Of a stretch of DNA of 61,496 bases, positions 18,438-26,306 are shown one piece after another. The stretch comes from an uncultured Rhodobiaceae bacterium (GTDB lineage Bacteria; Pseudomonadota; Alphaproteobacteria; Rhizobiales; TMED25). Under the pieces are notes generated by a model. The model was given only the letters and a program-made list of their open reading frames with translations. It did not search any database and had not been told where the DNA came from. The translations under genes were made by a program, and so were the position numbers. The stretch is taken from positions 1 through 61,496 of the forward strand of contig CAJWEW010000006.1 of the NCBI GenBank assembly GCA_913030915.1, read 5' to 3'. Every line of letters starts with the position of its first letter. Positions within the stretch are counted from its first letter, which is position 1.

Positions 18438-19601
18438 ATGCAATTACCGTTTGATCAATCTAAATTAGATAAATTACTGGATGATCACGGTATTGATTTC
18501 TTAATTATAAATGATAAGAATACAGCCCAATATTTATTAGGTGGGTATAAATTTTTTTTCTTTGCGCAAAAAGACTCAATTGGTATTAGTCGTTATTTAC
18601 CAACTATTGGATACCCAAAAGGTAGGCCTGAAATGGCATTCTACATTGGACACATGTTAGAAGGTCAACAGCAAGAAGTTGAGTCATTATGGATTAAAGA
18701 CATAAAGAATATACAATGGAATACCAGTCAAGCGGGGCATGAAGCGGCAAAGAAAGTGATTGAACTCGGGTATTCGAAAAAGAGAATTGGAATTGAGCTT
18801 TGTAATACACCAACAGATACATACATTGCTCTCAAGAAAAATCTTCCAGATGTTGAATTTGTTGATGTGCTAGTTTTGATGCAAGAGCTGCGTTCAGTCA
18901 AAACAGACCAAGAGCTTGAGTTGTTAAAAAAGGCCTCAGATAATATTACTGCTTGCATGAAAAAGGTCATGACAGTGACAAAACCCGGTGCAGATACGTA
19001 TTCAATTGCCCAAGCGCTAAAAGAAGAAGAAACAAAATTAGGTATGAATTTTGAGTACTGCCTTGTAGCTGCTGGAAAATCATATAATCGTACCCCTTCA
19101 AAAAAACTTTCTTGGAATAAGGGTGAAATTCTATCGCTCGACTCAGGCGCAAATCTAAAAGGTTACCTTGGTGACTTGTGTCGAATGGCGGTGATGGGTA
19201 AACCTTCAAGCAAGATGCGGGACTTACTATCACAAGTCCGCGCAATTAATGACGCCCCTCGTTCTGTGATTAAATCTGGAATAACGGGTAATGAAATAAT
19301 AGAAGCAGCAAATCACGAGATATCAAAGTGTGATAAAACTCTCAATTTTAAATTTGTTGCTCATGGTATGGGCATGATCCAACATGAAGCGCCCCACATA
19401 TATGATAAAGGTGTCATACCATACCCTGCCCCTTACAAAGATAAATCTCTCGAGTCAGGAATGGTGTTATCCATTGAAACTGATCTCAAATATGATGATG
19501 TGGGGTTTGTTAAACTAGAAGATACTGTGGTAATCAGAAATGATGGATTTGAAGCCTACGGTGATGATATCCGTGATTGGGTTTGTAATGAGAACGTCTA
19601 A
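18438..19601 (+). CDS. M24 family metallohydrolase, second copy
   Basis: A 387-aa creatinase/prolidase-fold protein. Metal ligands: Asp in LSLDSGANL, Asp in LGDLCRM eleven residues later, His in GMIQHEAPH, Glu in LSIETDL and Glu in VKLEDTVV, all in family order. It has little resemblance to the 5.6 kb copy outside these motifs. It closes the four-gene operon and sits 11 nt after the flavoprotein. Because it belongs to a degradation operon, an amide, amidine or C-N/C-S lyase reaction is as likely as dipeptide cleavage. Confidence 0.8.
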   Translation: MQLPFDQSKLDKLLDDHGIDFLIINDKNTAQYLLGGYKFFFFAQKDSIGISRYLPTIGYPKGRPEMAFYIGHMLEGQQQEVESLWIKDIKNIQWNTSQAGHEAAKKVIELGYSKKRIGIELCNTPTDTYIALKKNLPDVEFVDVLVLMQELRSVKTDQELELLKKASDNITACMKKVMTVTKPGADTYSIAQALKEEETKLGMNFEYCLVAAGKSYNRTPSKKLSWNKGEILSLDSGANLKGYLGDLCRMAVMGKPSSKMRDLLSQVRAINDAPRSVIKSGITGNEIIEAANHEISKCDKTLNFKFVAHGMGMIQHEAPHIYDKGVIPYPAPYKDKSLESGMVLSIETDLKYDDVGFVKLEDTVVIRNDGFEAYGDDIRDWVCNENV

Positions 19602-19674
19602 GATTCCAAATTAATTACTCGTTCTATATACCTTAAGAAAAATACCAAAAAACTATGTTTATTTTCTTATCTAC

Positions 19675-19703
19675 TTGCAAATCATTCTTAGTTGCATTAT
19701 ATT
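19675..19703 (+). promoter_or_regulatory. Promoter of the metal importer operon with overlapping operator dyad
   Basis: A -35-like TTGCAA (19675-19680) and a -10-like TATATT (19698-19703) are separated by 17 bp. A 21-bp imperfect dyad with TGCAA and TTGCA arms (19676-19696) covers the -35 and spacer. Such a site would block transcription when bound. The setting before a Mn/Zn importer suggests a Fur-family metal sensor (Mur or Zur). The expected transcription start falls at about 19710, on the ATG, so the mRNA may be leaderless. Confidence 0.5.
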
Positions 19704-19709
19704 TACAAG

Positions 19710-20669
19710 ATGTTGAGAATAAAAATATGTTTCAAATTATTTGTACTTACACTTCTTGCAATGTGTGCCCAGTGGTCCGCAGTCTACGCAAATGAGAAGC
19801 CAAATGTTGTTGTCACCACAGGAATGATTGCTGATGCAATATCAAACATTGCAGATGACCTCGTCAATATTAAAGTTCTTATGGGTTCTGGTGTAGATCC
19901 GCACGCCTACAGACAAACAAGATCGGATATTGTTGCGCTAGCAAACGCTGATTTAGTTTTATGGAATGGTCTTTATCTTGAAGCGCAAATGGAAGAATTT
20001 CTATTAGAGCTTGCCAATGACAGACCTGTCGTTGCTGTTGCTGAGAGGGTGCCAAATAATTTGCTGATAGGTTCAGATGAATATGACGGACGTTACGACC
20101 CACATCTTTGGATGGATCCAAGTATTTGGTCCTATGTCGTGTTAAACGTGAAAGACGCTCTCATTGAGATTTTACCAGAAGCAAAAACTAGAATTAGCGA
20201 TAATACTGCAACTTACCTAAAAGAAGTCGAACAGCTTCAAGATTACGCAAACAGAGTTCTTGCGTCCGTTCCACAAAAAAACCGTATACTATTAACTTCT
20301 CACGACGCATTTAATTACTTTGGACAAGCATACGGCTATAATGTTATCGGCATTCAGGGTATTTCAACGGAGTCTGAAGCTGGTTTAAAGCGCATGTCTG
20401 AACTTGTAGATTTAATTATAGAAAAGAATGTTCAAGCTGTATTTGTTGAAACTTCAGTTAGTGACCGTAATATTAGGGCATTAGTTGAGGGGGTCAGAGC
20501 CAAGGGGTATGAAGTTAGCGTCGGGGGTGAGCTATTTTCAGATGCGATGGGTGAGCCTGGCAGCTATGAAGGAACATATATTGGTATGATTGACTCAAAC
20601 TCTACAACAATTGCAACTGCACTCGGTGGTGATGCACCGACTGCTGGTATGTTAAATAAAATCAACTAA
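19710..20669 (+). CDS. Mn/Zn ABC transporter substrate-binding protein (ZnuA/TroA family)
   Basis: A 319-aa periplasmic cluster A-I binding protein. The N-terminus is a signal peptide (hydrophobic LFVLTLLAMCAQWSAVYA). Metal ligands by family: His in GVDPHAYRQ, His in YDPHLWMDP, His in LLTSHDAFNYF and Asp in GELFSDAMG. The third ligand being His is as in ZnuA and TroA rather than the Glu of PsaA/MntC, so zinc or manganese are both possible. The listed TTG start at 19692 lies inside the promoter dyad; ATG 19710 fits the promoter position and gives a normal signal peptide. First gene of a four-gene operon. Confidence 0.87.
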   Translation: MLRIKICFKLFVLTLLAMCAQWSAVYANEKPNVVVTTGMIADAISNIADDLVNIKVLMGSGVDPHAYRQTRSDIVALANADLVLWNGLYLEAQMEEFLLELANDRPVVAVAERVPNNLLIGSDEYDGRYDPHLWMDPSIWSYVVLNVKDALIEILPEAKTRISDNTATYLKEVEQLQDYANRVLASVPQKNRILLTSHDAFNYFGQAYGYNVIGIQGISTESEAGLKRMSELVDLIIEKNVQAVFVETSVSDRNIRALVEGVRAKGYEVSVGGELFSDAMGEPGSYEGTYIGMIDSNSTTIATALGGDAPTAGMLNKIN

Positions 20670-20701
20670 AATGGTAGTTCTGTATATTTATAGCTTCTTG
20701 C

Positions 20702-21502
20702 ATGAGTAATACCACTAACAGACCCAAGATAACCCCGTCTAAATCAGCATTAAAAATAGATGGTTTAACTGTCTCTTACGGTGATAAAACTGCAATATTT
20801 TCAGTAGATGCTAATTTTCCCATTGCCTCTATGTCGGCCATAATCGGACCGAATGGCGCCGGGAAATCAACACTTCTTAAGGCAGTAATTGGAGTACAAC
20901 CGAAGCTATCAGGGCAAATACATATATTCGATAATCCAATAGAAAATAACTTAAAAAAAATTGCATATGTGCCTCAAAGAGTGAGTGTTGATTGGGATTT
21001 TCCAACAAATGTAATAGATGTTGTACAAATGGGGCTCTATCGACAGGTTGGATTACTTGGTAGAATGAAAGGTAAGCAAGCTTCAATTGCAATGGAGTGC
21101 CTGGATCGGGTTGGTATGGCTGACTTATGGCAGAAGCAAATCGGTCAATTATCAGGTGGTCAACAACAAAGGGTATTTTTAGCAAGGGCTCTGGCGCAAG
21201 ACGCCGAAATATATCTGCTAGATGAACCATTTTCTGGTGTTGATGCGGCAACCGAAAGAGCAATTATTGACGTCTTAAAATCTTTAAAGTCGAAAAATAA
21301 ATCTATAATTGCAGTTCATCATGATTTAGCGACAGTCCGCGATTATTTTGACTACGTGCTCATGATCAATATAAAAAATATTGCAGAAGGATTAATTAAT
21401 GAGACTTTTACCAACGAAAATTTACAATCGGCATATGGTGGAAAGCTTGAACTAACACATGCAGAGGAGCTGTCTGCTACTAAAGATCGTGTTACTGAAT
21501 GA
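20702..21502 (+). CDS. Mn/Zn ABC transporter ATP-binding protein
   Basis: A 266-aa ATPase of the metal-importer class. Walker A is GPNGAGKST, the ABC signature is LSGGQQQRVFLARAL, and Walker B is IYLLDEPFSGVD, followed by the H-loop histidine in IAVHHDLA. VPQRVSVDWDFP is typical of the TroB/ZnuC group. It energises uptake by the two permeases that follow; its stop overlaps the start of the first permease by 4 nt. Confidence 0.9.
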   Translation: MSNTTNRPKITPSKSALKIDGLTVSYGDKTAIFSVDANFPIASMSAIIGPNGAGKSTLLKAVIGVQPKLSGQIHIFDNPIENNLKKIAYVPQRVSVDWDFPTNVIDVVQMGLYRQVGLLGRMKGKQASIAMECLDRVGMADLWQKQIGQLSGGQQQRVFLARALAQDAEIYLLDEPFSGVDAATERAIIDVLKSLKSKNKSIIAVHHDLATVRDYFDYVLMINIKNIAEGLINETFTNENLQSAYGGKLELTHAEELSATKDRVTE

Positions 21503-22716
21503 ATACTTTTGTGCAAGCAATGCTATTCCAAGCGGGTTATAATGTTGCCCTCGTTACCGTTGGAGCTATACTTTTAGGTATCGCCTCAGGTTCGGCTGGA
21601 ACATTCCTTTTTTTGCGAAAGCGCGCACTTGTATCAGATGCAATAGCCCATGCAACCTTACCTGGCGTTGGAGTTGCCTTTATTATCATGATTTGGCTCG
21701 GAGGAGATGGACGTAGCTTATTGGGTTTATTATTTGGTTCAGCTATAACAGCACTTATAGGTCTATTCCTAATAGAGTGGATTCCTCGACGCACACGCTT
21801 ACCTGAGGATGCGGCCATTGGCAGTGTACTTGGAGTATTTTTTGGTGCTGGTATAGTTCTTCTAACAGTTATTCAGACAATGAGCAGCGGTAGACAAGCT
21901 GGGCTTGAAAGCTTTCTCCTTGGTTCTACAGCTGGAATGTTATTTCAAGATGCAGTTGTAATTGCTATTGGAGGATTTTTAAGTATTTTAGGGATCTGGA
22001 TTGCCCGCCGACCCTTGACAATTGTAGCCTTTGATAAAGATTATGCAATCTCTATGGGCTATGATATTCGAAAAATTGACCTTTTAATGATGGGGCTAGT
22101 ACTCGGAGTAACAGTTATTGGAATGAAACTTGTTGGTTTGATTTTAATTGTAGCAATGCTTATAATACCAGCAGTAACGGCACGCTTCTGGAGTAATCAT
22201 ACTGATGAAGTCGTTGTGATTGCTGGCTTTTTGGGCGGTTTATCGGGGTATATTGGTGCAGTTCTATCTGCTTCAGCCCCATCACTGCCAACAGGCCCAA
22301 TTATTGTACTGATTGCAATAGTTCTATTTGCACTTTCACTTTTTCTAGCACCAAACAGCGGAGTATTCTCAACATTCATTAAGCATCGAAAAACTAAATC
22401 ATATATCCACCGTCGTCAGGGGTTACTCACAATTGCAAAAGGTAAGGATGTTGTTAGCTCATTTACTCGGAAATTATTGGCAAGTGAGGGCCTCTCCGGA
22501 TCGGATGGCTTGACAGATAAAGGTAGAAAATTAGTGACAAAAATCCTCATTGATGAAAATAGATGGATTGCAGCCAAAGAAATATATCCAGATAAAGATA
22601 TGAATATAGATTATGGCATTAAACCAATTGAAGAAACGCTCACAAAAGAAGAGCTTATTAAACTTGATCAATATATCAAATCTCACAAATTTAAGAGTAT
22701 AACGTATGATTACTGA
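21499..22716 (+). CDS. Mn/Zn ABC transporter permease with DtxR-like C-terminal extension
   Basis: A 405-aa protein. Residues up to about 290 form the ABC-3 permease core (RKRALVSDAIAHATLPGVG, later IVAMLIIPAVTARFW). The last roughly 110 residues are hydrophilic and include GLTDKGRKLVTKILIDENRW, which resembles the helix region of DtxR/MntR-type regulators that reads LTxKGxxLA. Permeases with such a tail are known in TroC/YtgC relatives. The tail could sense metal or be vestigial. The start overlaps the ATPase stop by 4 nt and the end overlaps the next permease by 11 nt. Confidence 0.85.
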   Translation: MNTFVQAMLFQAGYNVALVTVGAILLGIASGSAGTFLFLRKRALVSDAIAHATLPGVGVAFIIMIWLGGDGRSLLGLLFGSAITALIGLFLIEWIPRRTRLPEDAAIGSVLGVFFGAGIVLLTVIQTMSSGRQAGLESFLLGSTAGMLFQDAVVIAIGGFLSILGIWIARRPLTIVAFDKDYAISMGYDIRKIDLLMMGLVLGVTVIGMKLVGLILIVAMLIIPAVTARFWSNHTDEVVVIAGFLGGLSGYIGAVLSASAPSLPTGPIIVLIAIVLFALSLFLAPNSGVFSTFIKHRKTKSYIHRRQGLLTIAKGKDVVSSFTRKLLASEGLSGSDGLTDKGRKLVTKILIDENRWIAAKEIYPDKDMNIDYGIKPIEETLTKEELIKLDQYIKSHKFKSITYDY

Positions 22717-23629
22717 ATTTATTCAATTTTCTTTGACGCCAATTTTAATCGGTATTCTGGCAGGAATAAGTTGCGCGGTCCCAGGCAACTTTCTTATACT
22801 CAAACGCCAGGCGCTAATTGGTGATGCAATCAGTCATGTTGTGCTACCTGGTATTGTTGTTGCTTTCATTTTCACAGGAGTTATTTCCACAATACCAATG
22901 TTGTTGGGCGCTGCAGGAGCGGCATTAGTCGCTGTCATGCTTATAGAAATTATTAAACGATTAGGAAAAATTGAGCCTGGTGCGGCAATGGGGGTTGTAT
23001 TCACAGGTATGTTTGCGCTAGGGGTATTAATTTTGGAACAAACAGATACGAGCAAAGTTCATCTCGATGTTGAGCATGCATTAATGGGAAACTTAGAGTC
23101 CCTGATTTGGTTAAAAGCACAAGGATGGCAATCATTGTTTGATCTTGACGTATTGAAAACCCTGCCCGATGAATTATTTCGTATCATTTTTGTTTGTGGA
23201 TTTATTCTCTTTCTGACAGTCATATTCTGGCGCTGGTTAAAAATTGTAACGTTTGATGAAGAGTATGCGAGAACTATTGGTATTCATTCCTCAATAATTA
23301 ACTTTTCACTGGTAATCATAACCGCTATCGCGGCTGTTGCAGCATTTGAGTCAGTGGGCTCTATCATTGTGATTGCTATGTTTATTTGCCCGCCTGCAGC
23401 AGCACGGCTAATGACAAATAAGCTAGGTATTCAGGTTATTTGGTCAATAGTTTTTGCAATATTAGCAGCAATTTTTGGCTATATAATCGCAGGATATGGC
23501 CCACTTTGGTTTGGTAGTGAAAATTCTGTAAGTGCCGCTGGTATGATTGCAGTCGTCTCAGGAATTATACTTCTGCTTACTTGCATGTACGGACCTTGTC
23601 GTGAGTCCGTTGGTCAAAAGAAAGATTAG
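22706..23629 (+). CDS. Mn/Zn ABC transporter permease, second subunit
   Basis: A 307-aa ABC-3 family inner-membrane permease, with the conserved LKRQALIGDAISHVVLPGI near the N-terminus and AMFICPPAAARLM near the end of the core. It lacks the regulatory tail of its partner. It completes a TroA-B-C-D type set: binding protein, ATPase and two unlike permeases. The start overlaps the previous gene by 11 nt. No terminator hairpin is obvious in the 18-bp convergent gap that follows. Confidence 0.88.
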   Translation: MITEFIQFSLTPILIGILAGISCAVPGNFLILKRQALIGDAISHVVLPGIVVAFIFTGVISTIPMLLGAAGAALVAVMLIEIIKRLGKIEPGAAMGVVFTGMFALGVLILEQTDTSKVHLDVEHALMGNLESLIWLKAQGWQSLFDLDVLKTLPDELFRIIFVCGFILFLTVIFWRWLKIVTFDEEYARTIGIHSSIINFSLVIITAIAAVAAFESVGSIIVIAMFICPPAAARLMTNKLGIQVIWSIVFAILAAIFGYIIAGYGPLWFGSENSVSAAGMIAVVSGIILLLTCMYGPCRESVGQKKD

Positions 23630-23647
23630 AGATATCCTCTCCTAGTA

Positions 23648-24625
23648 TTAGTCTACGCTAATCCAATTACTGTCATTTTCAGCTGATTTAACCATAGCTT
23701 CAAAAGCGGCAACGCCGTCAATTGCTTCATCAGTGGTGACAGGGAATGGCGCTTTCCCTTCAATATCATCAGCAAACGCTTCTAATGTTAAACCAACTAT
23801 ATTAGCATTTGGATAATTAATAATTGTCTCTTTATTATCCAGTGTTTTCTTGATTAGCCTTGTCTCTGCATCCATCAATAAATACCCCTTTGATCCATAA
23901 ACATGCAGTCTCCAAATATCAGCTGTTACATAAATGGTTCCTAGATATCCTGAAATTCCATTTTTGAATTTCATGAGCATTGAGGTTGTGTCATCTAGGT
24001 CAATATCGAGGACCCTGCTCTGGCTTATACATGATATTTTCTCAACTGCTCCAGCAATACTTATCATTGCGTCCATAACATGCGTTCCACGTGCAGCCAT
24101 TGCGCCGCCAGGACTTTCGATTTTTGATGCTCTCCACATACCCTCTTTAAGCTTGTACGCGCTTGGCCCAGATTGCTCTCCTTCAATGTGGAGCACGTCA
24201 CCTATCTCGCCATCACTAATCATTTTAAGTAAATCAATATACGCAGGCTGGAACCTTCTACTAAAACCTATACCCAATTTCAGATTCTTATCTTCTAGTG
24301 CCTTGACGCACATAGTTGCATCCGATTTTGTTAGTGTCATCGGTTTTTCAACAAATACATGTTTATTATGATTTGCGGCTGCTATAATCTGCTCAGTATG
24401 CGTCGTGTGTGGCGTTGTCAAAATTACAGCATCAATATTCTCATCTTTGAGGGCATCTTCATAAGTTTTATAAATTATTAAATCATTTTTCTTTAGGTAG
24501 GCTGAGTGTTGTTCACTGTTCTTTGAGCATGCACCAATAATTTTAATTTTTTCACTTTTATCTTTAACTGACTCTATTGAATGTTTCCCCCACCATCCAA
24601 GACCGACCATTACTGCATTAATCAT
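23648..24625 (-). CDS. Gfo/Idh/MocA-family oxidoreductase, second copy
   Basis: A 325-aa NAD(P)-dependent oxidoreductase with the Rossmann start MVGLGWWGKHSI, the VEKPMTL motif and GGAMAARGTHVMDAMISIAG in the substrate domain. It closely parallels the 12.4-13.4 kb protein in layout, so the two may act on related sugar-like or polyol-like compounds or one may be a duplicate. It is a single gene, convergent with the metal importer and divergent from the DUF4174-like gene. Confidence 0.85.
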   Translation of the reverse strand: MINAVMVGLGWWGKHSIESVKDKSEKIKIIGACSKNSEQHSAYLKKNDLIIYKTYEDALKDENIDAVILTTPHTTHTEQIIAAANHNKHVFVEKPMTLTKSDATMCVKALEDKNLKLGIGFSRRFQPAYIDLLKMISDGEIGDVLHIEGEQSGPSAYKLKEGMWRASKIESPGGAMAARGTHVMDAMISIAGAVEKISCISQSRVLDIDLDDTTSMLMKFKNGISGYLGTIYVTADIWRLHVYGSKGYLLMDAETRLIKKTLDNKETIINYPNANIVGLTLEAFADDIEGKAPFPVTTDEAIDGVAAFEAMVKSAENDSNWISVD

Positions 24626-24693
24626 GTTATTATCCTTTCCTCTCTGCTATATTTATAACAGTTTAAAAAATTTATTGTAATAGATTATTTATA

Positions 24694-25020
24694 ATGTTCC
24701 AAAAATATAAATGGAAAAAAAGACTATTAATTTCTTATTTCCATAATGATGAGTTTTACCCAATCATAATAGAAGAAATTAATCGCTATTTTATGCAAAA
24801 AAGTCAAGAAATTGAGGAAAGACAGCTAAAACACATTGCTATTACTCGAGATGATTTCGATAAAAATCTAATACCAATAGTAAATAAAGATACTTTTGGT
24901 CTTTATCTTGTGGGTCTTGACGGAACGCTAAAGAGATACTCAAAAGACCTGAAGCTATTGGAGAGTTTGCTGTCTGTCATAGATAGTATGCCAATGAGAA
25001 AAATGGGTATAAAAAAATAA
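24694..25020 (+). CDS. DUF4174-like small protein
   Basis: A 108-aa protein without a signal peptide in this frame. The C-terminus (YLVGLDGTLKRYSKDL then VIDSMPMRKMGI) matches the DUF4174 pattern, where a glycine/aspartate turn precedes the near-terminal DxMPMR box. The N-terminal strand WKKRLLISYF also fits that thioredoxin-like domain. Function is unknown. The stop overlaps the start of the next gene by 1 nt (TAATG), so the two are translationally linked. Confidence 0.65.
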   Translation: MFQKYKWKKRLLISYFHNDEFYPIIIEEINRYFMQKSQEIEERQLKHIAITRDDFDKNLIPIVNKDTFGLYLVGLDGTLKRYSKDLKLLESLLSVIDSMPMRKMGIKK

Positions 25021-25403
25021 TGCCACTGCTCCAAAAAAAACAAATTTTATTCTTTACCCGGGATGTATTAGTGGTGTATGTGCTCTATTATACAACGACC
25101 TATCACTTAATTGGTATTAGTAATACGCAGTTTCGATACGCAATAATAATTTCAATAATACTATCATTAATCTACTGTACCTTTAGGTGTATCTCAGCGC
25201 TCATCTTTATAATTTTAAAGCTGATCACAATTAATAATTACTTTCTTAGTCATAGTAGAAATTCTCAATATTCAAAGCTAATCCCTACAGCAATTTTAAG
25301 TTTTTTTATATATTTCTATCTAATATCTCTGAATATCAAGGCATTAGAGATATTTAATAAAATTGATTTTTACCTCTTAGTATTTAAAGCAATAACATTT
25401 TAG
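25020..25403 (+). CDS. Small membrane protein, unrecognised
   Basis: A 127-aa protein with about four hydrophobic segments (for example FRYAIIISIILSLIYCTF and IPTAILSFFIYFYLISL) and basic loops, so it is an inner-membrane protein. I do not recognise the family. It is coupled to the DUF4174-like gene through TAATG. It ends 126 bp before the Liv importer operon. Confidence 0.55.
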   Translation: MPLLQKKQILFFTRDVLVVYVLYYTTTYHLIGISNTQFRYAIIISIILSLIYCTFRCISALIFIILKLITINNYFLSHSRNSQYSKLIPTAILSFFIYFYLISLNIKALEIFNKIDFYLLVFKAITF

Positions 25404-25529
25404 TAGTAAAAGAAATACAACAGGTTTCTTTGAATTCAATAAAGTTTTAGAATACAATCAAATTATAACTATGCTAATATAACCGTTAAAAAATAAAACA
25501 ATAATCAATTATTTTTTGGGTCCTAAATT

Positions 25530-26306
25530 ATGAGCGAAACTATTCTTAATGTTCAAAACATAGTAAAAAGGTTTGGTGGCCTTATCGCATTAAATGATTG
25601 TACAATAGGTATAAAGAAGGGTTCAATAACAGGGATTATAGGCCCAAACGGATCAGGCAAGAGTACACTTTTCAATGTTATTACCGGTCAACTAAAACCT
25701 GATTCGGGGTCAGTTTTCTATCATGGTCAAAATATAACTGGTTTGGAGCCCTATCAACTTTTTGAACTGGGTATGCTTCGAACGTTTCAAATTGCACACG
25801 AATTCACAAATATGACAGTTATTGAAAATCTTATGGTGGTACCCGGTAAACAAGCAGGTGAAAATCTGCTTTACTCACTAGTCAACAGAAGAAAGATTCA
25901 GGAAGAAGACGAAGTAATTAAACAAAAAGCGGATGAAGTCTTGGAGTTTCTCAAAATTGATCATCTAAGAAATGAATTAGCTGGGAACTTATCAGGTGGA
26001 CAAAAAAAATTATTAGAATTAGCACGAACAATGATGGTAGATGCGAAGATAGTATTTCTTGATGAGGTTGGGGCGGGTGTTCACAAAACACTTTTGAAAG
26101 ATATTGCAGACTCAATTGAGAGGTTGAACAAAGAAAAAGGCTATACATTCTGTATGATAGAGCACGACTTTGATCTAATTAGTAGACTATGCGATCCTAT
26201 AATTGTATTAGCAGAAGGATCTGTGCTATTTAAGGGAACATCAAGTGAAATCAAGAATAATGATGAAGTTATTGAGTCATACTTGGGCAGGGGTGTCAAA
26301 AAATGA
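25530..26306 (+). CDS. livG: Branched-chain amino-acid type ABC transporter ATPase (LivG)
   Basis: A 258-aa ATPase with Walker A GPNGSGKST, the LivG feature MLRTFQIAHEFTNMTVIENL, ABC signature NLSGGQKKLLELAR, and a Walker B that reads IVFLDEVGAGVH instead of the common DEPxAGLN; the catalytic Glu is kept. First gene of the ATPase-ATPase-permease-permease operon, overlapping livF by 4 nt. Substrates of this family include branched-chain and other amino acids, amides and urea, so leucine specificity is not assured. Confidence 0.88.
   Translation: MSETILNVQNIVKRFGGLIALNDCTIGIKKGSITGIIGPNGSGKSTLFNVITGQLKPDSGSVFYHGQNITGLEPYQLFELGMLRTFQIAHEFTNMTVIENLMVVPGKQAGENLLYSLVNRRKIQEEDEVIKQKADEVLEFLKIDHLRNELAGNLSGGQKKLLELARTMMVDAKIVFLDEVGAGVHKTLLKDIADSIERLNKEKGYTFCMIEHDFDLISRLCDPIIVLAEGSVLFKGTSSEIKNNDEVIESYLGRGVKK

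Noticed and set aside
20877-21263. 128-aa minus-strand ORF
   Set aside because: Antisense to the metal-importer ATPase; no ribosome site and no family match.
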